Positions 55,110-64,000 of a DNA stretch of 64,000 bases are shown here, piece by piece (the stretch's first letter is position 1; the number at the start of each line of letters is the position of its first letter). The stretch is from Actinobacteria bacterium IMCC26256. Its GTDB lineage: Bacteria > Actinomycetota > Acidimicrobiia > IMCC26256. The notes under the pieces were generated by a model. That model did not search any database, was not told where the DNA came from, and saw nothing but the letters and a program-made list of their open reading frames with translations. Made by a program: the position numbers and the translations under genes. The stretch lies in assembly GCA_001023575.1 (NCBI GenBank), contig CP011489.1, positions 1,983,001-2,047,000 on the forward strand, written 5' to 3'.

Positions 55110-56816
55110 TTACGGAGTCTTAGTCGTCTTCATGTTTGTTATCGCCTTCGGCATACGGATGCTCTTGAGATTGGCCTTCTTCCACTTGTTTACCTCTGCC
55201 TTGATTCCGACAGCGGGTACAGCCTTAGCGCCCTTCGGATTCTTCATACCTGCGAGCACAGGTGGCTTAGGTGTCTTAGCAATTTTGTAATCAACCGAAG
55301 GTGGCTTTGATGCGTCGATGTATTTCTGTAGATCGAGTACGTCCGTTGCCGGAACTCCCACACCCGTTGGGCATGGCAGCACGTTCTCTATGTTTGAAGG
55401 CTTACTCGTCTTAAATACATTGTTAGAGAAGCAGTTGCCCTCTCCACCGAACGTAGCGAGATCCCCCTCGCCCGAATCGCTCACGATGTTATTAATAACA
55501 CGGTTGCGATTGGCGAAGAATACTGTCTTGTCTGGGTTGAGAACAGAGACGATGCCGCCAATGTCGTGGTCCCATACTCGATTCTTTGTGACCAGGTTGT
55601 CGTTACCACCCGCAATGAGGATCCCATTCCCCTGCGCCAACTTTGCAGCGCCAATCGCTGGTGTCTCACCATTGTTGTTTGAGTAAACAAGGTTTCCAAT
55701 CACCGTGGCCTTGCGCTGAGGAGCAAGAGCTTCTCCGTCTCCACTATTCGGCACGATTCCAGCGCGGTTGTAGCGCCAGATTGAGTTCGCAACCACGAGG
55801 TTTTCGCTCGCATTAGTACCGGAGTATCCGAGGCCGTTGTACTCAGATATCGAGTCTCGGATGATCGAGTCGCAGGGGAAACACTGCCCTATGTAGAACC
55901 CTGCGTCCGGGGATCCTGAGCCGTAGTCGTGATCCAGAATGCCTTCTACGGAGTCGAATGCATAGATGCCGTAGTCACCAGTGCGTGTTGAGGTGAGATA
56001 GGAGCCTCTATAGCCCTTTACCCCAGTCCAGAAAAACCCGTTGCGCTCATAGCGGCGCGCTGTCATGTTCTCAACGGCAACACCATTGGCGCCGATGATC
56101 TTGATCCCGTTCTCGAGTTCATACCGACCATCGAGAATTGTCTTGTTCCGGTCTAGCCCGCGAATGACTATGCGGTCGGTTGTTACAAGAACTGCCTCGT
56201 GGTAGACGCCCGGGGATACAAAAACCAGATCTCCTGGGCTTGCCTTATCGACCCCACCTTGGATCGTCTTCGCATCGCCAGGGACACGGATCGTCTTAGA
56301 TTCTCCGCTGCTAGATAGAGACCCGGAGCGGCCATCTCCGTCTTGTTCTGAATCCTTAGGGAGAGTTCCATCTGCATTCTTTACGGTGATTGATCCAAAC
56401 ATTCCACGCCCGGGCGCTCCATGGAATGAGCAGAAGTACGCGTACACACCAGGTTTTTCAAATTTGAATTCGTACTCCTCACCTACACCGATGAGCTTGT
56501 CGCCCCATCGAGCTTTCTTCTTATCGGGGATGATGTTGTGTTCGTTGTAGCCCTCGTTGGACCAATGGATCGTTGCCCCTGGGTCGATGGCGACGCGCTG
56601 AGGCGAGAATACGTTGTCTTTCATCGTGACATTTACGTCGATGTACTGCTGCACAGCAGCGCCGCTGCTACGCGTGGCAGCCGAGGCAGGCGACGCAACT
56701 GCGACTATCCCAGAAAGGCCCGCAGATGATGCGACGAGAATCGTCAGTAGGCGCTTCAGGTTGAATCCTCTCAGGATCCCGTACTGGGCCTTCGAACCTA
56801 AATCTTTCTTCATCAT
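55110..56816 (-). CDS. Secreted cupredoxin plus right-handed beta-helix protein
   Basis: The 568-aa protein has a signal peptide (KRLLTILVASSAGLSG, cleavage after ASA at residue 46). Residues 57-150 are a plastocyanin-like domain with the full type-1 copper set: His93 (NEHNI), Cys129, His132 (FCSFHGAPG) and Met139. From about residue 175 a NosD/pectate-lyase-like beta-helix follows, visible as repeated short strands (IVIRGLDRNKTILDG, GVAVENMTARRYERNG, NLVVANSIWRYNRAGIV) with several Asn ladders. The last ~60 residues are Lys/Pro rich. GGGGGA precedes the start. It should be extracellular and copper-binding; electron transfer partner unknown. Confidence 0.85.
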   Translation of the reverse strand: MMKKDLGSKAQYGILRGFNLKRLLTILVASSAGLSGIVAVASPASAATRSSGAAVQQYIDVNVTMKDNVFSPQRVAIDPGATIHWSNEGYNEHNIIPDKKKARWGDKLIGVGEEYEFKFEKPGVYAYFCSFHGAPGRGMFGSITVKNADGTLPKDSEQDGDGRSGSLSSSGESKTIRVPGDAKTIQGGVDKASPGDLVFVSPGVYHEAVLVTTDRIVIRGLDRNKTILDGRYELENGIKIIGANGVAVENMTARRYERNGFFWTGVKGYRGSYLTSTRTGDYGIYAFDSVEGILDHDYGSGSPDAGFYIGQCFPCDSIIRDSISEYNGLGYSGTNASENLVVANSIWRYNRAGIVPNSGDGEALAPQRKATVIGNLVYSNNNGETPAIGAAKLAQGNGILIAGGNDNLVTKNRVWDHDIGGIVSVLNPDKTVFFANRNRVINNIVSDSGEGDLATFGGEGNCFSNNVFKTSKPSNIENVLPCPTGVGVPATDVLDLQKYIDASKPPSVDYKIAKTPKPPVLAGMKNPKGAKAVPAVGIKAEVNKWKKANLKSIRMPKAITNMKTTKTP

Positions 56817-56895
56817 TAAATCCCCCGATTAAATGTTCATATATAAAGAATTGAAGCTCAACTACAGAACCAATAGCGAAGCGTTTGTTGATTTC

Positions 56896-58389
56896 CTACT
56901 TTGGATTTTTAAAAGAACGCGCCAACTCGATGAGCGTGCGCGTTGCAAATCCAGTGCCACCTCTTGGCGTGTAACCACTATCAGCACTCGCACGCGATGG
57001 ACCCGCTATGTCGATATGCGCCCAGGGCGTAGACCCGACAAAAGCCTCCAAAAATAAGCCTGCTGTGAGTGCCCCGCCATACCCACCGGTGCCGGTGTTC
57101 TTAAGATCCGCGATCTCGGACTCAATAAGTGCCTTGTACTCTGCAGGCAGCGGAAGGGGCCACACAGACTCCCCAACACGATCAGCCGCAGCCTGCACCT
57201 GGTCGCGCAACGAGTCGTTATTACCCATAAGCCCTGCGATCTTGTCGCCAAGCGCAACCATGCAGGCGCCTGTCAATGTTGCAACATCAACAATTGCTGC
57301 CGCACCATCATCAGCAGCAAGCGCTAACGCATCGGCGAGAATCAATCTCCCCTCAGCGTCTGTATTAAGCACCTCGACGGTCTTACCGTTGCGGTGCTTT
57401 AAAACATCACCTGGGCGAATCGCAGTACCACTCGGCATGTTCTCTACCAACGGCGCATAACCAATCACCTTCTGCTTTACACCAAGATCACGAAGCACCG
57501 ACATCGTCGCTATGACTGCTGCCGCGCCCGACATATCAGTCTTCATCGCCTCCATGCCGCTCGCAGTCTTAAGGGAGAGTCCGCCGGAGTCGAAAACAAC
57601 TCCCTTACCCACCAGCGCAAGAGCCGGCCCACGGGCGCCAGTTGGTGCGTAGGTGATCTTTACGAAGCGGGGCTTGCGTGGCGATCCCTGGGCGACTCCG
57701 ATGACGCCACCCATGCGAGCGCGACGAATCTCTTCAGGCCCGAGGACTTGGACTCTCACTCCTTTACCGCGAAGCAGCGCCTGTGCAGCTTTTGCGAATA
57801 CCTCCGGCGACTTATCCGCCGCTGGGGTATTAGCGAGATCTCGCGCCCAGCAGGTCGCCTCTGATATGAGGGCTCCGCGTGTTGCACCAGCTAATACACG
57901 TGCTCCTCCGCCACCGAGCAGAGTAATGACACCTAGCGGAGATGCGGTTGACTTGGTCTTGTGCTCGATGTATCGGTAACCACCGAGTACACATCCCTCT
58001 GCAACTGCCTGAGCGGCTGCGGTTCGATCAATTGATTCAGGGGCTGCATCAAGAATCGTTGTCGCGAGGGACTTGGCCTTTGATCCGCGCTTCGCAATTG
58101 CTGCGCCGCACTTACGCAGCACCTCAAGACTCAACGAAGACTCCGCGCCGAGACCAAAAACCATCGCGGCTTTAGCGGCACCTGAGTCGCCGAGGGGCAC
58201 CATCAGCGTCTCCCCGACCTTCCCCTCAAAACCAGCCGAGGCTAGGAACGCAACGAGACCACCCGAGAGCGCCTCATCGAGCAACTCTGCACCTGGGCCT
58301 AAGAGCCTTCCACTAAATACCGGAACGGCGAGAAGGTCGACCCTCGCTCGCGATGCTGAGGTTGCGCTAACACGAAACACGATACTCAT
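56896..58389 (-). CDS. pepA: Leucyl aminopeptidase (M17)
   Basis: The 497-aa protein has the M17 metal site: VGKGVVFDSGGLSLKTASG near residue 255 (Lys and Asp), MKTDMSGAAAVIATM, and the signature NTDAEGRLILADALA near residue 335, in which Asp and Glu bind metal and Arg is catalytic. The N-terminal macro-like domain is present. It removes N-terminal residues from peptides in the cytoplasm. AAGGAA lies before the ATG. It may share transcription with no neighbour: the beta-helix gene follows after 79 bp. Confidence 0.93.
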   Translation of the reverse strand: MSIVFRVSATSASRARVDLLAVPVFSGRLLGPGAELLDEALSGGLVAFLASAGFEGKVGETLMVPLGDSGAAKAAMVFGLGAESSLSLEVLRKCGAAIAKRGSKAKSLATTILDAAPESIDRTAAAQAVAEGCVLGGYRYIEHKTKSTASPLGVITLLGGGGARVLAGATRGALISEATCWARDLANTPAADKSPEVFAKAAQALLRGKGVRVQVLGPEEIRRARMGGVIGVAQGSPRKPRFVKITYAPTGARGPALALVGKGVVFDSGGLSLKTASGMEAMKTDMSGAAAVIATMSVLRDLGVKQKVIGYAPLVENMPSGTAIRPGDVLKHRNGKTVEVLNTDAEGRLILADALALAADDGAAAIVDVATLTGACMVALGDKIAGLMGNNDSLRDQVQAAADRVGESVWPLPLPAEYKALIESEIADLKNTGTGGYGGALTAGLFLEAFVGSTPWAHIDIAGPSRASADSGYTPRGGTGFATRTLIELARSFKNPK

Positions 58390-58465
58390 TTATGTTCCTT
58401 TCGAGTACACGATTCTTGAATGGAAGATTTTTATTAGAGGTTTTTATCTGCAGAAGAGCAGAAGA

Positions 58466-59026
58466 TCAGTCGACTATTTCGCGCCTTGCAGGTCTAAAGA
58501 CACCTTCCTGCCAGCGAGCAAGGGTCCAGCAGAGGTCCGCAAGACGGTTGAGATACGGCACCACTTGGCTCTCGGCCTCTAGCCATCCAAGTCGAGTCGC
58601 TCCAACACAGTCGCGCTCTGCTCTGCGGACAACGGTTCGAGCAACATCAAGCAAGGCAGAGATTCGGTTCTCGCCTGGGAGTACAAACTCCGAGGGCTGT
58701 TCAAAGCGTTCCGTAATTGCGTCAATAATTGGCTCGAGCTGCGTAACCATCTCAAGAGTTACACGGGTCGTTCCATCAGTTAATTTCGAGCGGTTCTCTG
58801 GAGCGGTAGCGAGTTCGGCTCCGACTACGAAGAGGTCCCGCTGGAGTCGAATAAGCAGCTCAAGAATCTCAGAGCCCGCCTCGGCCTCAGCCCGTGCGAC
58901 ACCTAGCGCCGAGACGGCTTCATCCGTTGTTCCATAGGCATGCGGACCGGCATCGTCTTTTGAGACGCGCCCCCCGTATAAGAGTGCTGTAGTGCCGTCG
59001 TCTCCACCGCGCGTATAAATTTTCAC
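58466..59026 (-). CDS. Cob(I)yrinic acid a,c-diamide / cob(I)alamin adenosyltransferase, PduO type
   Basis: The start is GTG 59026 (VKIYTRGGDDGTT), giving 186 aa; longer in-frame extension reaches into metH and is not coding. TRGGDDGTTALLYGGR is the ATP-binding motif of PduO-type enzymes, DEAVSALGVARA follows, and FVLPGENRISALLDVARTVV with RRAER provides the catalytic Arg/Asp region. It makes adenosylcobalamin, used by the mutase at 51270. TACACT 6 nt upstream suggests a leaderless start. It is divergent from metH, linking two B12 functions. Confidence 0.92.
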   Translation of the reverse strand: MKIYTRGGDDGTTALLYGGRVSKDDAGPHAYGTTDEAVSALGVARAEAEAGSEILELLIRLQRDLFVVGAELATAPENRSKLTDGTTRVTLEMVTQLEPIIDAITERFEQPSEFVLPGENRISALLDVARTVVRRAERDCVGATRLGWLEAESQVVPYLNRLADLCWTLARWQEGVFRPARREIVD

Positions 59027-59032
59027 TCTCTT

Positions 59033-59038
59033 AGTGTA
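59033..59038 (-). promoter_or_regulatory. -10 element (TACACT) of the adenosyltransferase gene
   Basis: TACACT on the minus strand ends 6 nt before the GTG at 59026. Confidence 0.45.
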
Positions 59039-59122
59039 CGGCGACGACCCCCCTTGGCACGGCTCCCGGCTTTGCAAGAGCGCTTCCCTATGCCCAAGGA
59101 CTAGATAGGACCCCCCAGCCCT

Positions 59123-59128
59123 TAGACT
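59123..59128 (+). promoter_or_regulatory. -10 element (TAGACT) of metH
   Basis: TAGACT ends 8 nt before the ATG at 59137. No cobalamin riboswitch features are seen in the 110-bp spacer. Confidence 0.4.
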
Positions 59129-59136
59129 CTGCGCCG

Positions 59137-62100
59137 ATGAGTAACTTTCTAAAAGCCCTAACTGAGCGAGTGTTGGTTCTTGATGGCGGTTTTGGGACGT
59201 GGATGCAGGCCTATGACCTAGGACCTGACGACTTTGGCGGTGAGGAGCTTGAGGGCTGCAATGAGAACCTTGTTGCAACAAGGCCGGATCTCATCACTGC
59301 CATGCACTCCGATTACCTAGCAACCGGCTGCGACGCGGTTGAGACAGCCACCTTTGGAGCCTTTGGTCTCGTATTAAACGAATACGACATCGCTGACCGT
59401 TCCTATGACCTAAATGTTGCAGCGGCCAAGTTGGCTAAAGATGTTGCAACAGACTTCTCAACACCGGATCGACCTCGCTGGGTAGTGGGCTCCATCGGAC
59501 CGGGCACACGCCTCCCGTCGCTTGGGGTAATCTCCTTTGTCGACCTTCGAAATGACTATGAGGTTCAGGCCTCTGGATTGCTCGCCGGCGGAGCAGATGT
59601 ACTTCTTGTTGAGACTGTCTATGACCTCCTTCAGGCCAAATCTGCGCTAATCGCATGTCGACGCGCTATGCAGGCAGCAGGGCGCGAGGTCCCGTTGATG
59701 GTGCAGGTAACCATGGAGACAACCGGGCGCATGCTTGTTGGCTCGGAGATTGGGGCCGCATTAACAGCACTTGAGGCCATGCGACCAGATGTAATCGGAA
59801 TGAACTGCGCTACCGGTCCACAAGAGATGACAGAACACCTGCGCTACCTAGCGCAGCATTCCCAGACCTTTATCTCGTGCCTCCCTAACGCCGGGCTTCC
59901 GAGCGTCGTTGATGGACACACGCACTACGACCTGACTCCCGTTCAACTTGCCGATGCGCACGAGCGCTTTGTGACTGAGTTTGGTGTCAACATCGTGGGC
60001 GGGTGCTGCGGCACAACCCCTGAGCACATTGCTGCAGTAGTTGATCGTGTTGGCGGTCAAGCACCGATGGGTCGCACCCCAACCCTTGAGCCATCATGCT
60101 CGAGTCTCTATAGCCAGGTTCCGTTCGACCAAGAGGTTGCATACCTTGCACTAGGCGAGCGCACTAACGCTAATGGATCTAAGAAATTCCGCGATGCAAT
60201 GCTCGAAGAAGACTGGGATACATGCGTAAATATGGCGCGTGAGCAGGTCAAAGAGGGCGCACATGTGCTTGACATTTGCGTTGATTATGTAGGCCGCGAC
60301 GGCGTTGCTGATATGCGTGAAATTGCAGGGCGCTTCGCCACGCAGGCTGCGCTCCCGCTTGTATTTGACTCCACTGAACCCGAGGTCATGGAGGCTGGCC
60401 TTCAGTTATTTGGTGGCAAAGGCATCCTCAACTCAGCCAACCTTGAGGAGGGCGAGGCCCCGGGCACTCGACTCGATCGTGTCCTACGCCTAGCTAGCGA
60501 ATACGGAGCGGCGGTTATCTGCCTTGCAATCGACGAAGAAGGACAGGCTCGCGATCTCGAGTGGAAGATGCGTGTCTGCAAACGCATCTACGACCTCGCG
60601 GTCAATAAGTACGGAATACCACCAACAGACCTCTTCTTCGATCCGCTTACGTTTCCCCTAAGCGCTGGAACCGAGGATCTGCGTGGCGATGCGATTGAGA
60701 CCATCGAAGCGATCCGGCGCATTAAGTCAGATCTTCCAGGCGCCTCAACGGTTCTGGGTCTATCCAACGTGTCATTCGGGCTCAAGCCTGCAGCGCGCCA
60801 CGTGTTGAACAGTGTCTTCCTCGACGAGTGCCGCAAGGCGGGCCTTGATGCAGCGATTGTGCATGCAGCACGGATCATGCCTCTTCATAAAATTGATCCG
60901 AGGGCAATAGAGGTAGCACTCGATCTCATCTGGAACCGCGGCACCGACGACTACGACCCGCTCATGGAGTTCTTGGAGATGTTTGAGAACGTCACCGCAG
61001 GCGAAGTAGAACGCGAGGATCGCTCCGGCTGGAGTGTTGAGCAGCGCCTGAGTCATCGCATTATTGACGGCGAGCGTGATGGCCTTGAGGTCGATCTAGA
61101 TGAAGCCCTTTCCGGTGGGCGACCCGCTCTCTCAATTATCAACGATGTATTGCTAGAGGGAATGAAGATCGTTGGGGAGCGCTTCGCTACCGGCGAGATG
61201 CAACTTCCTTTCGTGCTTCAGAGCGCGGAGACAATGAAGAAGTCGGTTGCTTACCTAGAGCCGCACATGGAGCAGGCAGATGCTGGCGGCAAAGGAATAG
61301 TTGTACTCGGAACCGTTAAGGGTGACGTTCACGACATTGGGAAGAACCTTGTCGACATTATTCTTACGAATAATGGCTATGAAGTTCACAACATCGGCAT
61401 CAAAGCACCCCTCAACGTTTTCTTAGATAAAGCGCGCGAGGTCAACGCAGACGCAATCGGTATGAGCGGTCTCCTCGTAAAGAGCACGATCATCATGCGT
61501 GAGTATCTACAGGAGATGAACTCGCTTGGGTTTGCAGGGACCCCTGTGATGCTTGGTGGCGCCGCACTCACACGTAGTTACGTTGAGTCAGACCTTCGAA
61601 AGATCTACGAAGGTAGGGTTTTCTACGGAAAAGACGCGTTCGAGGGGCTTCGCACGATGGATACTCTCATGCAGGGCAAGAAAGATGGAAACCTTGATCC
61701 CGAGTTCGGGCGCGCCGAGGGAGCGAAGCGCAGCACCCCGAGGCGAAGTGAGCAGGTTGAGGATGAAATCGAGATCCCATCACGCTCAGATGTCGCGACT
61801 GACGTCGAGATCTTTAAGCCGCCGTTCCTAGGGCATCGAGTAGCTAAGGGCATCGCGCTCGACGATATAGCCGCATACATAAATGAGACTGCACTATTTA
61901 GAAACCAGTGGCAGTTCAGACCTGAGAAAGGCAGCGGCGGCTCTGAGTCTGACGAAGAGTTTAAGAATCGAATTCGCCCGATACTGCGTGCTGAGCTCGA
62001 TCAAGCAAAAGCAGAGGGCTGGCTCGTACCGACTGTCTCGTGGGGCTACTTCCCCGTCAACAGTGAGGGCGGAGATTTAATCATCTGGACTGATGACACA

Positions 62101-62607
62101 CGTCGCACAGAGCGCATGCGAATGAGCTTTCCACGACAGCGACGAGCACCCTTCCACTGCATCTCAGATTTCTTCCGCTCAACTGAGTCTGGAGATGCCG
62201 ATTACGCGGCCTTCCACGTCGTAACGGTAGGAGAGGAGGCCTCGATCAAGGAGCGAGAACTCTTTGCAGATGATCGCTATGCCGATTACCTACGCTGCCA
62301 CGGACTCAGCGTTGAGATGACAGAGGCCCTCGCAGAGTTATGGCATCGTCGCATTCGCGAAGATTGGGGTTTCGCCGATCAGGACGGACCAAACCTTGCC
62401 GGTCTATTTAGGCAGCAATACCGAGGGTCAAGATACTCATGGGGTTACCCGGCATGCCCCGACTTAGAAGAGCAAGGAAAGTTGAATGAACTGCTTGACC
62501 TTGGCTCAATCGGAGTACAGATCACTGAGGAGTTCCAGCTCACTCCCGAGCAGAGCACCTCTGCCATCATCCTCCCCCACCCTGAGGCTAAGTACTTCGT
62601 AGTCTGA
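59137..62607 (+). CDS. metH: Cobalamin-dependent methionine synthase
   Basis: The 1156-aa four-module enzyme methylates homocysteine with methyltetrahydrofolate. The homocysteine domain (1-310) has zinc cysteines Cys224 (MNCATGP) and Cys290/291 (GGCCGTT). The pterin-binding barrel (325-610) has LGERTNANGSKKF and LGLSNVSFGLKPAARHVLN. The cobalamin module (640-850) has the lower-ligand His732 in DVHDIGKNLVDI and MSGLLVKSTIIM. The reactivation domain (885-1156) has YSWGYPACPDLEEQ near the end. Length is usual. An inserted charged segment around residues 860-880 (GAKRSTPRRSEQVEDE) links the last two modules. Confidence 0.97.
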   Translation: MSNFLKALTERVLVLDGGFGTWMQAYDLGPDDFGGEELEGCNENLVATRPDLITAMHSDYLATGCDAVETATFGAFGLVLNEYDIADRSYDLNVAAAKLAKDVATDFSTPDRPRWVVGSIGPGTRLPSLGVISFVDLRNDYEVQASGLLAGGADVLLVETVYDLLQAKSALIACRRAMQAAGREVPLMVQVTMETTGRMLVGSEIGAALTALEAMRPDVIGMNCATGPQEMTEHLRYLAQHSQTFISCLPNAGLPSVVDGHTHYDLTPVQLADAHERFVTEFGVNIVGGCCGTTPEHIAAVVDRVGGQAPMGRTPTLEPSCSSLYSQVPFDQEVAYLALGERTNANGSKKFRDAMLEEDWDTCVNMAREQVKEGAHVLDICVDYVGRDGVADMREIAGRFATQAALPLVFDSTEPEVMEAGLQLFGGKGILNSANLEEGEAPGTRLDRVLRLASEYGAAVICLAIDEEGQARDLEWKMRVCKRIYDLAVNKYGIPPTDLFFDPLTFPLSAGTEDLRGDAIETIEAIRRIKSDLPGASTVLGLSNVSFGLKPAARHVLNSVFLDECRKAGLDAAIVHAARIMPLHKIDPRAIEVALDLIWNRGTDDYDPLMEFLEMFENVTAGEVEREDRSGWSVEQRLSHRIIDGERDGLEVDLDEALSGGRPALSIINDVLLEGMKIVGERFATGEMQLPFVLQSAETMKKSVAYLEPHMEQADAGGKGIVVLGTVKGDVHDIGKNLVDIILTNNGYEVHNIGIKAPLNVFLDKAREVNADAIGMSGLLVKSTIIMREYLQEMNSLGFAGTPVMLGGAALTRSYVESDLRKIYEGRVFYGKDAFEGLRTMDTLMQGKKDGNLDPEFGRAEGAKRSTPRRSEQVEDEIEIPSRSDVATDVEIFKPPFLGHRVAKGIALDDIAAYINETALFRNQWQFRPEKGSGGSESDEEFKNRIRPILRAELDQAKAEGWLVPTVSWGYFPVNSEGGDLIIWTDDTRRTERMRMSFPRQRRAPFHCISDFFRSTESGDADYAAFHVVTVGEEASIKERELFADDRYADYLRCHGLSVEMTEALAELWHRRIREDWGFADQDGPNLAGLFRQQYRGSRYSWGYPACPDLEEQGKLNELLDLGSIGVQITEEFQLTPEQSTSAIILPHPEAKYFVV

Positions 62608-62651
62608 TCGCGCATCTTGCTGAGTTGAGATGAGCAGCGAGAGTTCGCGCG

Positions 62652-64000
62652 TTAAATACTTCGACAGCCGAGCAACGGGTTTGCTCCGCCGCCGATGTCG
62701 ATTGCGTAGACACAGACCTGGCTACCTCCGCCAGAGAGTGTGGTGTCGAAACCATGAAGCGCTCCGTACGAGGAGAAGACGGCTCCGACATCTGGGCGCG
62801 AGAGGTTTGCGGTAGTTGCAGCCCTAAATACGCCGTCAACATAAATATGGAGCGTAACTGGGTTCGCACTATCCGGGTCTATTACCCATCCCGTTACACG
62901 AATTCCACTAGGAGTTCGACTGACGCTATCGATGCTGCCGAATGGCTGCGTGTTAACTGTGACGCTTCTGCACCCAATCAGGGGATTCACTCCGACGCCA
63001 ACATTGATCGCATAGACACAGTACGTAGTTGCACCAGTCGTTGTTGGAGGAATTATCGAGTCGAATCCGTGGTTAGATCCCCATGCTGGAAAGACCGAAC
63101 CAACATCGGCTCGAGGAGTATTTGCGCTAATCGCAGATACAAGTTGACCGTTTGCGTATACATGGAGAGTCACAGGGCCCGCAGTATCGGCATCTAAGGC
63201 CCAACCGCTCAGCCTCACACCACCCGCTACACGTCCAACTACCTCAAGACTCCCGAGAGGCGTTCCACCAAGAACAGTCGTGCAGGTACCGAGTCGCGGA
63301 TTGGTTACACCATCTACGATGTTTATTGCATAGAGACATACCTCGCCGCCTTGCAGAGGCACAAATGCATCAAAGCTGTGGGAATCGCCGTAACCTGGGA
63401 AGTAGTTCGAGAAACCCGGTCGGGAGAGGTTGGCTGAGATCGCAGCCCCCACTCCGCCGGCGTATACATGAACCGAGACTGGATCTGCAGAGTCTGGGTC
63501 AAGCGCCCAGCCAACAACTCGAACTCCACCGGGGACGCGCGAGACAGACTCAACGTTCCCAATCGGCGTAGGCCCTATCAAAGTGCTGCAACCAAGTTGT
63601 CGCACCGCTACGCCCGGGCCAACATTTACAACGTAGACACAGAGGTTTCCTCCAGAGACTGGAGCCACCGCATCAAAACCATGATTAGCGCCATAGGGAG
63701 GGTACGCGGCGCCAATGTCCGGGCGAGCAACCCCCGCAGGAATCGCAGCGGCCAGCGAACCGTCTCGCGTCACCAGAATTGTTGCCGCTGTACCAAGATC
63801 GGGGTCAAGCCCCCAACCGCGTATCAGCACGCCACCCGGCGCGCGACTTATTGAGTCGAGCGCTCCAACGGGATCCGGGCCAGCGATTACTCCGCAGCCG
63901 AGGGGCGTGTCTCTAGAGCCGGTCCCTACATTGACTCCGTATACGCATACGGTGCCGCCGGTTGTGACTGGCAGCACGCCATCGAAGCCATGGTTCGCTC
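62652..64000 (-). CDS. Surface-type repeat protein, C-terminal part only
   Basis: At least 448 residues are in frame and the N-terminus lies beyond base 64000. The visible part is four full and one partial repeat of about 102 residues. Each has a start like PxGSLESVSRxPGG, then RVxGWALDPDS, VHVYxxG, SRPDVGxxFPxYG, NHGFD, a CVYxINVGxG stretch and xLGCRS. One Cys pair per unit (CVY and LGC) could form a disulfide, which fits an extracellular protein. I know of such GW-LDPD/HGFD repeats in large secreted actinobacterial proteins but cannot give a family name. The stop follows the last LGCRSI, so no membrane anchor is at the C-terminus. Confidence 0.7.
   Translation of the reverse strand, partial: ANHGFDGVLPVTTGGTVCVYGVNVGTGSRDTPLGCGVIAGPDPVGALDSISRAPGGVLIRGWGLDPDLGTAATILVTRDGSLAAAIPAGVARPDIGAAYPPYGANHGFDAVAPVSGGNLCVYVVNVGPGVAVRQLGCSTLIGPTPIGNVESVSRVPGGVRVVGWALDPDSADPVSVHVYAGGVGAAISANLSRPGFSNYFPGYGDSHSFDAFVPLQGGEVCLYAINIVDGVTNPRLGTCTTVLGGTPLGSLEVVGRVAGGVRLSGWALDADTAGPVTLHVYANGQLVSAISANTPRADVGSVFPAWGSNHGFDSIIPPTTTGATTYCVYAINVGVGVNPLIGCRSVTVNTQPFGSIDSVSRTPSGIRVTGWVIDPDSANPVTLHIYVDGVFRAATTANLSRPDVGAVFSSYGALHGFDTTLSGGGSQVCVYAIDIGGGANPLLGCRSI

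Noticed and set aside
59027-59136. Possible cobalamin riboswitch between the adenosyltransferase and metH
   Set aside because: Only 110 bp, no B12-box-like sequence, and both genes have leaderless-type -10 boxes near their starts.
58466-59281. Long form of the adenosyltransferase
   Set aside because: The extra ~85 residues overlap metH antisense and precede the family start VKIYTRGGDDGTT.

Overview
The window reads as a chromosomal segment of a moderate-GC (mid-50s % by eye, not computed) Actinomycetota member. The markers are two F420-type luciferase-like oxidoreductases, mycothiol-associated families (a maleylpyruvate-isomerase fold and a PIG-L deacetylase), menaquinone genes, a PASTA-domain PknB-type kinase, a paired MaoC dehydratase, and GatCAB. 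The gene set ilvBNC, gatCAB, ligA with an adjacent MetE-like gene, and mnmA-iscS occurs as a neighbourhood in mycobacteria. An Acidimicrobiia-like host (Ilumatobacter relatives) is my best guess, as inference only. No rRNA, tRNA, CRISPR, insertion sequence or phage gene was seen.

Layout. 1-4 kb: an F420-type oxidoreductase diverges from a P450-amidohydrolase-isomerase operon. 4-7.2 kb: secreted nuclease, MFS exporter, DUF2510 membrane protein. 7.4-15.3 kb: dispersed menaquinone cluster (menG-menF, menD, menH, menA, menE) with an acyltransferase between menF and menD; menB and menC are absent. 15.4-21.5 kb: catabolic genes (DSD1-like PLP enzyme, amidase, split AtuA pair, TetR, ABM-like protein). 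21.6-28.9 kb: branched-chain amino acid genes ilvC, ilvN, ilvB behind a leader-peptide attenuator, an MprF-like protein, and ilvD. 30-34.5 kb: gatC-gatA-gatB-PIG-L operon, ferredoxin and an SOS-box mini-ORF. 34.6-41.5 kb: SCP2 protein, two MFS transporters, SDR, PASTA kinase. 41.5-49.7 kb: ligA-hadA-hadB, MetE-like protein, membrane protein, GNAT, iscS-mnmA. 49.7-55 kb: small protein, exonuclease with BRCT, acyl-CoA mutase, sirtuin, rhodanese-ThiF. 55-64 kb: cupredoxin/beta-helix secreted protein, PepA, cobalamin adenosyltransferase, MetH, and a repeat protein running off the edge.

Two genome-wide habits stand out. First, about twenty genes have a TANNNT hexamer ending 6-8 nt before the start codon, which points to leaderless transcripts; others have clear Shine-Dalgarno sites. 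Second, short perfect or near-perfect tandem repeats (period 10-18 bp, 2-4 copies) sit at many gene edges, several of them re-iterating the stop codon of the preceding gene. The most distinctive single locus is a consensus LexA box fused to a perfect TATAAT and the ATG of a 34-codon ORF near 34.5 kb.

Functional links: the cobalamin adenosyltransferase and MetH are divergent neighbours, and an adenosylcobalamin-type mutase lies nearby. iscS-mnmA and the rhodanese-ThiF protein all handle sulfur. Two F420-type enzymes and a P450 suggest capacity to oxidise hydrophobic compounds.
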